The notes below the pieces were generated by a model. The model was given only the letters and a program-made list of their open reading frames with translations, was not told the origin of the DNA and did no database searches. DNA of 64,000 nt from NCBI GenBank assembly GCA_015179025.1, contig WHUX01000117.1:1-64000 (forward strand), given 5' to 3'. Below are positions 47,847 through 55,914 of the stretch, piece after piece (position 1 is the first letter of the stretch; every line of letters starts with the position of its first letter). The DNA is from Terfezia claveryi. Its lineage: Eukaryota > Ascomycota > Pezizomycetes > Pezizales > Pezizaceae. Made by a program: the position numbers and the translations under genes.

Positions 47847-48551
47847 CCACCCACTGACGAACAATACTAGCAATCTATACTACACGGCCAAACAAAATCC
47901 TTACCCAAATATCGGTTAAGAAATATATTAATATACCTTAAATAAATCACAAGACCCGTCACCATGACTATAACAAAAATCCTTCCCACATCCTACAAAA
48001 CCTGAAAAATCCTTCCTAACCTCACTTGAGTTTACCAATAATCCCCCGTAAATCAATTCATACAACTATACAACATAGAAAGAAAAAAAAAAAACTCTTC
48101 AAAGCAAAACCAAATGCCCTAAACGTTCCCTAAAAAAAGCACTTGGCTGGTGGGATGGTGTTCAACTGGTAGGAAGTCGGGTACCGGAACCTAATTCGCC
48201 AAAGATTCCAATATTTACCTTGGCTGTCAGGCATTCGGGTATCTGTGTTCCTTGGTAATTGACATCTAAACCGGAATTGTGTAACATCAGGGCGGTCCCT
48301 CTTCGACCGTTGATGTAAACCTCCCCACGTTGTGGTCGTTCTTGTAACTATATATTTCATCCTCAGTAACAGTGAACCTTCTGCTAGGTGATGTACGGTA
48401 TGCTAACACAAGGGAATGATTATTGGGTACCTGCGCCTCCTCCTCCTGCTACCCCTCCGCCTGCTACTGCCCCTACCGTTGCTGCTGCTTCTCCTCCTCC
48501 TCCTACCCCTGGTCCTGCTCCGGCTGCTGTTGCTGCTACTACCACCGCCCC
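47847..48551. other. Intergenic or uncertain coding sequence downstream of the H3-like gene
   Basis: The minus strand is open at 48360-48130 (76 aa, MKYIVTRTTTTW...) with a GTAAAT donor-like site after RMPDSQ, so an exon is possible. 48420-48551 is the C/T-rich strand of GGA/GCA repeats reading antisense to the H3-like C-terminus. No confident gene. Confidence 0.3.
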
Positions 48552-49357
48552 TTATCCTCCCCCTGCCCCTGGTCCTGCTCCTGCTGCTGCTGCTGCTGCT
48601 GCTCCTCCTCCTCCTGCCCCTGCTGCTGCTGCTGGCCCTCCTCCTCCGGCTGGTCTCGGTACTGCACGGCGTCCTCTTTTTGCTTTTTGGGGCATTCGTC
48701 GGCTCACAAGAGGTACATGTGGAAATGCCCCCGGCACATTACCCCCGGCCAATATATTCTCCTGAATTTTATGCCATAGTCTAACATCCCGCTGTAGGAT
48801 TGTTTGTCTATTATGTGTTTCACCGCCTTGTGTTGCAATCAGGTTCACCGCTTTTTCCGTATTCATGATTAGTCATATTTGTCCGTGATAGCATCCGTGA
48901 CAGCATCCGTGACATATTTTGACTTACTGGTGAAATACTCATGCATATATGCTTCCGACACCTCCTGTATGGCATCTGTTGCCCTCACTTGGATATGCTC
49001 CACATTATTCCGATCTATGAACTGCGAGTATTTGTCGTTATTATCCCTATTCACATCTTGTACAATCTCCCTGCACAGCCTGCGGAATGCAATCTTCGGA
49101 AATATTAGGTCAACGCTTCTCTGTTGATTCCTAATCTGACGTACGAGGCTGACTGATAATACAGTTAGATTAGTCCTTTTTACTTCATGGAATGGAATGC
49201 TTCATGGAATGGAATGCTAACGTCCTTGTGACCGCTTTCTTATGGTTTTTGATGCCACCGCTTTTTGGGGGGGCACGACTGATTTTATATTCCTAGGGAC
49301 TTGTGACCTCACTGGTTGCCCGGGGTTTTTCTTCGGAACCTGCTTTGTTCTTACCAT
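48552..49357 (-). CDS. Histone H3-like protein, three exons, 219 aa
   Basis: Exons 49357-49222, 49152-48928 and 48850-48552; introns GTTAGC..TATCAG (69 bp) and GTAAGT..AAAAAG (77 bp). Phases match and 660 bp divides exactly. The tail begins MVRTKQVPKKNPGQ, keeping R2, T3, K4 and K9 of H3 but with Asn at S10. Residues 46-79 (LSLVRQIRNQQRS..PKIAFRRLCREIVQD) match H3 alpha-N/alpha-1 (ALREIRRYQKST..RKLPFQRLVREIAQD). ATDAIQEVSEAYMHEYF matches alpha-2. ILQRDVRLWHKIQ matches alpha-3 and keeps D123. Loop 1 is about 14 residues and loop 2 about 4 residues longer than canonical H3. A Gly/Ala/Pro-rich tail (from about residue 165) replaces the usual end. A nucleosomal or centromere-like variant role is inference; the loop-1 extension is larger than in CENP-A. 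Confidence 0.85.
48885..48915. repeat. TCCGTGACA array 2, within intron 2 of the H3-like gene
   Basis: Three units (GTCCGTGATAG, ATCCGTGACAGC, ATCCGTGACAT) at 12-bp spacing, inside the 77-bp intron 48851-48927. Confidence 0.85.
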
Positions 49358-50097
49358 TCTTATATGTTAGCTGGTTAAAGGAGGCGATGAACTTGGTGAC
49401 CTAGGGGCGATAGTGATGATCTTATACGAGACGAAGCAACACAGAGCGTTGTGGGGATCCAGCCCTAACTATCAAACAATGAATCCAAGTTTGCCTGCAT
49501 GTTCCCTCAAGTTAGCTTAGATACATCGATAAAGGAAACCCGACAAAGGAAACGCGACAAACGAAACCCGACAAAGGATATCGACAACTAGCTGTTAGGC
49601 TGTTAGTCGTGTCACAATTAAGCTGAACAAGCATCGTTATGGCAGATTAACTCACCTTTTGCCAAATTCCCCCTGGGGACTGACTCATTTTGGCCCCCTT
49701 AACAGGGCCGCATATGGGTTACTTTTGCCTGCAGGTTGGCTGGGATTACCGGAGGAGACCAGACAAGCTGGGAGGCGATATATACTAGAGTATATATATA
49801 TACCTATCTGTCTCATATGCAACCTTAGAACACCGAGGGACTAGTGCAAGCCGACTCGTGAGTTGTACCCCAGTCTAAGCCTGCACCACTAGCCTAATAT
49901 ACCGGGCTTGTGCCAACCAGACTATACCTTAAGTACTCTATTGTCCACCTAGCGACTAGTCTATACTAACCTATTGCTGTATCCAAAAGAACAATAAATC
50001 AACAATCCTGACCCACAATGATATATCAAACAACCAATACCAAACATTCCATCAGACGACAAGGAAATAGAGAAATAATTGCTGGACAACATAGGGA
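49358..50097. other. Intergenic region between H3-like gene and next cargo gene
   Basis: Probable promoter region of the minus-strand H3-like gene at its left. A short tandem AAAGGAAACCCGACA-type repeat occurs at about 49530-49580 (four units). 49659-49844 is open for 61 aa on the plus strand but unconvincing. No other gene seen. Confidence 0.4.
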
Positions 50098-50144
50098 TCT
50101 GTGACAAAATATAAATTCCGTGACAAAGTGTAAGCTCCGTGACA
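50098..50144. repeat. TCCGTGACA array 3
   Basis: TCTGTGACAAAATATAAAT, TCCGTGACAAAGTGTAAGC and TCCGTGACACC at 19-bp spacing, in intergenic DNA. Confidence 0.8.
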
Positions 50145-50185
50145 CCCTATACGTGGTCGTTATTCATTTTGTTCTTCTCCCTCGA

Positions 50186-50345
50186 CATCATCCTCTCCTT
50201 CACCCTCTTCATCCTCTTCATCCTCTTCATCCTCTTCATCCTCTTCATCTTCTTCATCCTCTTCATCCTCTTCACCCTCTTCATCTTCTTCATCCTCTTC
50301 ACCCTCTTCACCCTCTTCATTCTCTTCATCCCCTTCTTCCACTTC
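50186..50345. repeat. CTTCATCCT microsatellite/minisatellite
   Basis: About 18 units of CTTCATCCT or CTTCACCCT. On the minus strand one frame reads Glu/Asp-rich (EEDEEDEE), possibly an acidic tail joined by splicing to the gene at its right. Plus-strand Leu/Phe or His/Pro readings are shadows. Confidence 0.75.
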
Positions 50346-50381
50346 ATTCTCCTCAATCCCCTCACATCCTCGTAATCATCA

Positions 50382-50831
50382 TCATCTGTGTGCTCGGGAT
50401 AAGTCCTGGGGTGAATCGCCACCAAGATGAGGCAATCCTTTTTGACGTAGCCTCGATGCTGGCCATAATGGAGTTTCGATTACGCTATCCTTTACCGAAT
50501 ATACCTTGGCATCATCGTTGGAATCAGTAAGCTCGGCCTCAGCATCAGATGATGAAAGGTCGTCCTCTAGAACCTGGCCATCGCTTTCATCCTCGGAGTC
50601 CTATGCTATGGTGAATAATATATCACACTTCTGAAGGGAGAGATACATACGGGTTCAATATCCTCAACTGCATCACTTAAACAATCTTCCGCACCCCCTT
50701 CAGCTATTTCCATTTCCTGTATGATCCGATCAGCTATGGCAATTGCATCGTCCTGTGCATGTGGCTGTTCAATTGGGCCCTCGAACCGTGCGTATGCTTG
50801 GCGTGAAATGGGCTCAACACTAACAACGACG
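50382..50831 (-). CDS. Probable downstream exons of a cargo gene (acidic protein part)
   Basis: The minus strand is open as VNEFSVVVSVEPISRQAYARF, then GPIEQPHAQDDAIAIAD, to DAVEDIEP. Next is a canonical 50-bp intron (GTATGT at 50650, ..CATAG ending 50601), then DSEDESDGQVLEDD, AEAELTDSNDDAK, ending ...QDLSRAHR at TGA 50382-50384. It lies directly downstream of the 51486-50842 frame but in a different phase, with no convincing intron between, so the join is unresolved (frameshift or a separate gene). Strongly acidic. Confidence 0.45.
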
Positions 50832-50841
50832 CTAAACTCAT

Positions 50842-51486
50842 TTACTGGCTTTTTCCCGTTTCTTCCAAATCACCTTCTGGAATTGTAAATGCCAGTATAT
50901 TATCACCTTCGCCTAGCTCAAGATAAAACCTCTTCTGCGCTTGGGAGAGCCCATACCAGCGATATAAAATATACGCCTTCTTCCGAACTAACATTACCTC
51001 CCAGGTCTTTTGGACAAGTCGTTCGAACTTGCCGCGTTGCACATCACTGAGCTGATTCCTCTTCGTCCCAATTGGTGCACCGGTAACAGTGGCATGCTCA
51101 CTCTCCGCCACGCCAGCTTTGAGAGCCCTGTTAACTTTTTGGCGCTTCCAGTCCTTGGCTCGTTCGAACGCTAGAAGTGGACCCAGCAATCTTTTCTGAG
51201 TTTCCCGGATTTTTCTGGTGTGTGGATTGGTTGATGTTCCCCAAACTTTACGACCCCCACTAAACTCTTTGTCTGGGTCGAATTCTTTTGAGCCCCAAGG
51301 AAATTCCGCATACTTCTCATATGGGTTTACTGGCGTAACTGGGGCTGGGGCAGGCGCGGCTAGGATAGGCGTGACTGGCACAGTTGTCACAGAAGTCTTT
51401 CTCCGTTTGCGTTTATCTGTTGTTCGATTCCCGGATGTTGTGTTCCTCTTCGATGGCGTCTTCTTTTTCTGTACGGGGCCTACCAT
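50842..51486 (-). CDS. Basic nuclear-looking cargo protein, about 214 aa
   Basis: Start chosen at 51486 (MVGPVQKKKTPSK). The open frame extends upstream to 51675, but that part is the TCCGTGACA array read as VTDG repeats and has the look of an intron (donor GTATGTGC at 51677, acceptor ACAAG at 51532). Residues 7-35 are Lys/Arg-rich with TTDKRKRRKTS, a likely nuclear localisation signal. Then a Pro/Ala stretch, PYEKYAEFPWGSKEFDPD, RKIRETQKRLLGPLLAFERA, and WEVMLVRKKAYILYRWYG. No family recognised. Another exon may lie upstream (ATG at 51893, MQVAGGKITDGDI...). Sits between other cargo genes of the hAT element. Confidence 0.55.
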   Translation of the reverse strand: MVGPVQKKKTPSKRNTTSGNRTTDKRKRRKTSVTTVPVTPILAAPAPAPVTPVNPYEKYAEFPWGSKEFDPDKEFSGGRKVWGTSTNPHTRKIRETQKRLLGPLLAFERAKDWKRQKVNRALKAGVAESEHATVTGAPIGTKRNQLSDVQRGKFERLVQKTWEVMLVRKKAYILYRWYGLSQAQKRFYLELGEGDNILAFTIPEGDLEETGKSQ

Positions 51487-51550
51487 TGTGATCCCTTGCT
51501 TTGATAGTCTGTTTTTTTGGCTACACGCTTTCTTGTCAGATCTATGGACG

Positions 51551-51633
51551 TCCTGGACACCGTCCGTGACACCGTCCGTGACACCGTCCATGACACCGTC
51601 CGTGACACCATCCGTGACACCGTCCGTGACACA
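51551..51633. repeat. TCCGTGACA array 4, in the upstream intron of the basic protein gene
   Basis: Six 12- to 13-bp units of GTCCGTGACACC (one with CCATGAC) in a candidate 146-bp intron (51532-51677). If translated on the minus strand it gives VTDG repeats. Confidence 0.85.
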
Positions 51634-51677
51634 GCCCTTGGAGCACTTTGGATCACGCACGACCTTGGAGCACATAC

Positions 51678-52226
51678 CTGCAGAAATGAGGCCTTCTAAC
51701 CGGCGCTGGCGATAGCCAATAGTGGGTATTATACTGGACGCAGCGTGAGACTTCTACAATTCAGCGAATTACACTATCTTTCCAATTCAGGCAACCCGCA
51801 AGGACACAACCTTTGAATATTCTGAGGCCAAGTTATGTGGGTTAAAATGTCTGTGATGTCTCCGTCAGTAATCTTTCCACCCGCGACTTGCATAGCTGGT
51901 CTCCGGTTACAGAACTTAAAGCACTTACCCCTGAATTATCGTGAGCACAATTTATGTGGGTTGAACTGTCAATGTTTGTTGTGAGAAATGAATGAGATTC
52001 TCAGATGCCTCACAAGTTACGGCGAGTTGAAGTGAACAAAGGGGCAAATTGAACAAAGGGGGAAATTGAACAAAGGCATGCATTCATTCTTTGTATGCAA
52101 GCAAACGATCGAGACTACAAGCAAACTTGGATGTCACGAACCGAAAAAGGAAAATGTGACTTGTATTACTACTAAGCGAGCATGTGTCACTAAGCGCATA
52201 GATGCATTCCAAATAAACCAGATTTA
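51678..52226. other. Upstream region of the basic protein gene
   Basis: A roughly 60-bp imperfect direct repeat (around AACCCACATAA, at about 51840-51790 and 51970-51915 on the minus strand). Candidate small exons (MQVAGGKITDGDITDIL at 51893; RQRRLEGLIS ending at donor 51677). The plus strand 52066-52464 ORF overlaps the next gene antisense and is not supported. Confidence 0.35.
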
Positions 52227-52754
52227 TTATTTCTTAAAATTCATGGTTATAGGGCCAATATGGGCAATATGGATATTTGAACAGCCAGGCCCGATAAGAT
52301 GCCCTTCCATTGAGCTGACCATCTCAGGCTGTCTACCTAGACCTGCCCTCCTTTTTTCCCTCCGCTTCCGATCGCGAGCCCTTCGTTGCTTGCGGAGGAG
52401 CCGCTGTTTAGCGTCCATAGTCCTGAGGGGAGCAACCTCATCCCCATCCTCATCAGGCAAATGACTTATTACTCGCAATGGGGAACGGGGCTTCACTGGG
52501 CAGAAACCAGAAGGGGCGGGGTCTAAAATCATGGGACGTTCTTGGAAGGCAGAAGCAGATGTAATAAATTGGGATAATTCATATTGCGTGCTTGGGACGG
52601 GCTTCTCATTCTCCTTGTTCTCCGGCTGCTCGCTAGGAAAATCGTCTTCAACTTCCTCACCATCTGTAGGTGCTTCGCTTGGGGTGGCAGGGACTTCTAC
52701 TGGCCTGCGAGACTGGTAGCGCCGCGGATATCGGTTCCTAAGATCACTAGAGTA
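52227..52754 (-). CDS. Cargo protein exon(s), Arg/Lys-rich, incomplete model
   Basis: The minus strand is open from a good acceptor (CTAAT...TTTTACTCTAG, ending at 52755) to the stop at 52227. It reads SDLRNRYPRRYQSRRPVEV, EEVEDDFPSEQPENKENEK, FQERPMILDPAPSGFCP, LRKQRRARDRKRREKRR, ending TMNFKK. Upstream, 53129 starts MHTNSSTGIPEQSMAPR followed by a GTATGA donor, but I could not join the parts in frame. The overlapping alternative reading WTEIGAIAVWWAHHL..NFTLVILGTD (about 52840-52720) also looks coding. Function unknown; basic region suggests nucleic-acid binding. Confidence 0.4.
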   Translation of the reverse strand, partial: YSSDLRNRYPRRYQSRRPVEVPATPSEAPTDGEEVEDDFPSEQPENKENEKPVPSTQYELSQFITSASAFQERPMILDPAPSGFCPVKPRSPLRVISHLPDEDGDEVAPLRTMDAKQRLLRKQRRARDRKRREKRRAGLGRQPEMVSSMEGHLIGPGCSNIHIAHIGPITMNFKK

Positions 52755-53228
52755 AAATTCGGATTAGCCGCAGGCTTATAACAAGGTCCTGTTGTTTTCA
52801 AGTGATGTGCCCACCACACCGCTATAGCGCCTATTTCTGTCCACTGGAGCCTTAACTATTTTCTACCACTACAAGCCGCGGTGCTTTTGGCACGTGCAGT
52901 TGCCTATGGCTTCCAAAAGCTCAGTCCCCAGGGAGCAATGAAAATACGATCAGAATCTATCCAGTGCAACCGGTCAATTGGGCAAGCCCATTAAGCCCAG
53001 AATCGCAAATACCAAGATTACGCGGGATAACTGCAAAACGATGATATTGGGCAAGAAACTAAGTATGAGAAGTTCATACCTTGGGGCCATGCTTTGCTCT
53101 GGGATTCCTGTGCTCGAGTTGGTATGCATAGTGTTGTTCGGTGTGTGAGATCTTGAGGATGAGGATTACGGTAGTTGAAGAAGTAGCGTAGTGATTGCTG
53201 TTACTGTAGTTGAAGGAGCAGCGAGGAC

Positions 53229-53459
53229 ATGCGGATTTTATCTACCATTGCTATGGCCACTATCTGGCTATGGTCCACCCTCCAGCCCCTTGATGTCTCT
53301 ATTGCTAAAGTAAAGGAGTCTCAGAAACGAGATAAGACTATGCAACTTAGAGCGAAGAAAAAAAGCCAATACCCGATCGGTATGTGGCTGGTCATTACAT
53401 GTGGAGGTATCTTCTACACGATTGGGAGTTTGATACGGTTGGAATCACCCGGCGGTTAG
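53229..53459 (+). CDS. Small possible membrane protein, 76 aa
   Basis: MRILSTIAMATIWLW..., a charged middle (KVKESQKRDKTMQLRAKKK) and a hydrophobic C-terminal segment (GMWLVITCGGIFYTIGSLI). The stop TAG lies at 53457-53459, just before the 53470 repeat array. No family recognised and no supporting splice sites, so it may be chance. Confidence 0.3.
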   Translation: MRILSTIAMATIWLWSTLQPLDVSIAKVKESQKRDKTMQLRAKKKSQYPIGMWLVITCGGIFYTIGSLIRLESPGG

Positions 53460-53469
53460 TTGGTTGTCT

Positions 53470-53857
53470 TGTCACGGATTGTTTGTCTTGTCACGGACTA
53501 GTTGACTTATCACTTTGTTGTCTTGTCACGGATTGACTGTCTTGTCACGGATTGGATTGTCTTGTCACGTACTCGTTGACTTGTTAGTCGGTTGGCACTT
53601 GACTTGTCACAGACTGATCGTCTTGTCACGGACTTATCACTGAGTGATTGTGTTGGTACGTACTGGTTGACTAGTCTGGTTGCACTACCCCTCGTAGTTG
53701 TCACGGACTAGTTGACTTGTTAGTCTCGATCAGACCCTCGTAGAGGTTGACTTGTGAGGAGGGTGTTGTGCCAACCAGACTATTGACTTGTCACGGACTA
53801 GTTGACTTGTCACGGAATAGTTGACTTGTCACGGACTAGTTGACTTGTCACGGACTG
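53470..53857. repeat. TGTCACGGA array 5 (largest)
   Basis: About a dozen TGTCACGGA words, most with GACTWGT or CTTGT spacers (TTGACTTGTCACGGACTAG), in minus orientation relative to TCCGTGACA. Contains GTGCCAACCAGACTAT, also seen at about 49911-49926. Confidence 0.85.
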
Positions 53858-54517
53858 GTCACTGCTGAGCAGTTTGGTACTTGCGGTTATCCCAAGCAGG
53901 CGTAGGTATTTCGTAGCATTACCGAATATGGTCACATACCGTAGAGCTCCAGTTATTCGGTAGCGTAATTTCAAATTGGGCGGCATACTTAAGTAGTGTT
54001 TCTGTTGAGGCTTAACTAAGCAACTTCACCCAACAGGTATAGATTTCACAAGCTAAGCAGCATTAGCCACCAGATCTTAGCACACTACTGGGTATGTAGG
54101 CCAGATTGAAATAAGGCTACTGAGTAACTAGTATGTACCGATCTAAAGTAGAATAAAGAGGTACGTAAACAGGATACTGTATCCACTGGCGAACAACGAT
54201 CCTTGTCAGTTTAATGACATAGGCCGAGCTTATGCAGTAAAGGTGATGTCCGAGTGCAAAACAGGTGGTGGTAACATGCTCACTGACTTGCTAATAATGA
54301 TGTCTGCAGCGAAAGTCAGAGAACTGACAAGGATCGTTATTCGCCAGTAGATGCGGTATTACAATATCCAGATAATTCCTAGAATAGGCAATAGTCATCG
54401 AATATGAGCAACGAGTTTTTTCTTTTTTAAAAATGAAAAATAAAAAATAAAATAAATGAATAAAACTATATATATATATAGCATGTAGGTATTGCCATTT
54501 CATATTAGCCTAACAAT
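53858..54517. other. Intergenic region with a long inverted repeat
   Basis: 54171-54212 and 54319-54370 form an imperfect inverted repeat (core ACGATCCTTGTCAGTT against AACTGACAAGGATCGTT) with about 106 bp between, able to form a hairpin. TATATATATATAG at 54468-54481 is about 38 bp before the next start codon and may be its TATA box. Confidence 0.5.
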
Positions 54518-55561
54518 ATGGCGGAGAACTATTACAACCCGGATGATGAAGAGTCGTTTGAACGCTTCAGAGTGTTGTGGGAGCAGGACAATGGACTACA
54601 ATATTTCCTGAGCCTGGGTAGCAGTGAATTGGTAAAATTTGAGGCTACGCTGTTGGTTATGGAACGATTCGACCCAAGCAGGATTGAGTCTCGAGTAGCA
54701 GCCCAAGTACTCCTTGAGCTGATCTGGATAGGTCGGTACCACTTACGCCCTGGGCCACGTCTACTTGGGATCCATTTTACCTAGACGACTACACTCTTTA
54801 CGATTTATTGTGGGTTACTCTTTTCAACTTTTACCTGACTCTCTGCCGACCAACTACCAATGGCATGGGTGCGTTATCCTGGGTATATGCGAAAATTGTC
54901 AATTTCCATCTGTAAGTTGACACTGGGCCGAAGAACATCTGAGCCGTAACTTACCTTATTCTAGGTGCTTTCCGAGACCCATCGAATACCAGACGCCTTG
55001 GTGTCTCGACGTCGTGTATTTGTGCCCCAACCATGGCACCCATCGCCCAGAATAATAGTACAATGTTGTGGGGAGCGCATCTCGCTTCTACCTTCCCGAA
55101 GGCATGTTCTTGATGTTGCATCTAATCACAATGTCAGGCTAACTCCATGTAGACCTCCAGAGATTATCAACTTCTACGCAATGCCCGACTGGACTTGGAG
55201 ATGCTCTTTACTACAATGGAACACTCCCACATCTAGCGAGAGCGACACGGACGTGGAAGTGGATATGATTGCGGACAATGTTGAAGAGTGTGCAGTGGAT
55301 TCGGAGTATAGTGGTTCCTCAGGCGCATCCTGCTCAACCAATAGTGAAAGCTTTGGCTCTCCAAGCGAGCTCTGGGGGTCGTCTTCTAGTTTGGAAAGCT
55401 TACAAGCTTCAGAAGCGTCAGAAGCGTCAGAAGCCTCAGAAGCCTCAGAAGCATTGGAAAATGACGATTGGAGTACGCATTGGCCTGCGCGGAGGATTGC
55501 GGCTTTGGATTGGAATTGGGTTTGGTGTGCAGTAGATGCGCAAGGGTCGGCCAATAACTGA
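54518..55561 (+). CDS. Three-exon cargo protein with acidic Ser/Glu tail, 313 aa
   Basis: Exons 54518-54735, 54785-54911 and 54965-55561. Introns GTACCA..CCTAG (49 bp) and GTAAGT..TTCTAG (53 bp). The spliced length of 942 bp is in frame, and joining gives ELIWIGRRLHSLRF and ENCQFPSVLSETHR. Starts MAENYYNPDDEESFERF; the middle has CVILGICENCQ and IVQCCGERISLLPSRR. From about residue 230 it is acidic and Ser-rich with (SEA)n repeats (55409-55450). I recognise no family; a nuclear or protein-interaction role would be a guess. It lies 353 bp upstream of the transposase on the same strand. Confidence 0.7.
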
Positions 55562-55682
55562 CATTTCTTTCCTACTGTATCCTTACTTGTGTAACCTTGT
55601 ATACAACGTTGAGTTTTTGAATTGAAGAGGCACTGCAAGTACCTATGGCATTGGATATGCGCCTCTCGAAGCCACCCACTTT

Positions 55683-55800
55683 TCCGTGACAGAAGTGGTT
55701 TTCCGTGACAGAAGTGGTTTTCCGTGACAGAAGTGGTTTTCCGTGACAGTAGCGGATTTCCGTGACAGAAGTAGTTTTCCGTGACAGAAGTCCGTGATAC
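55683..55800. repeat. TCCGTGACA array 6, between cargo gene and transposase
   Basis: Six units of TTTCCGTGACAGAAGTGGT (19 bp) with small changes, in the 353-bp gap upstream of the transposase start. Confidence 0.9.
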
Positions 55801-55914
55801 TGTCCCCTCTGTCCTAGAGAGTTAATAAATATGTTCAATTCCCTGATGTATTGCTTGACCAGTCCACCAACTACAACAGCCTGAAAGTATCAACCGCCAA
55901 CCCCTTTTACCAAT

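Noticed and set aside
48416..48784. Leu-rich, Cys/Ser-rich and Pro/Ala-rich open frames on the plus strand
   Set aside because: They are readings of the repetitive stretch that encodes the Gly/Ala/Pro tail of the H3-like protein on the minus strand, where splice phases support coding.
50120..50530. Plus-strand ORFs rich in His-Pro-Leu or Phe-Ile-Leu
   Set aside because: Frames through the CTTCATCCT repeat; composition follows the repeat and no start context or splice support exists.
51487..51675. VTDG-repeat N-terminus of the basic cargo protein
   Set aside because: The repeat is a TCCGTGACA array with a GTATGT donor and AG acceptor around it; an intron explains it better.
52066..52464. 132-aa plus-strand frame
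   Set aside because: It overlaps the better supported minus-strand Arg-rich exon and has no domain.
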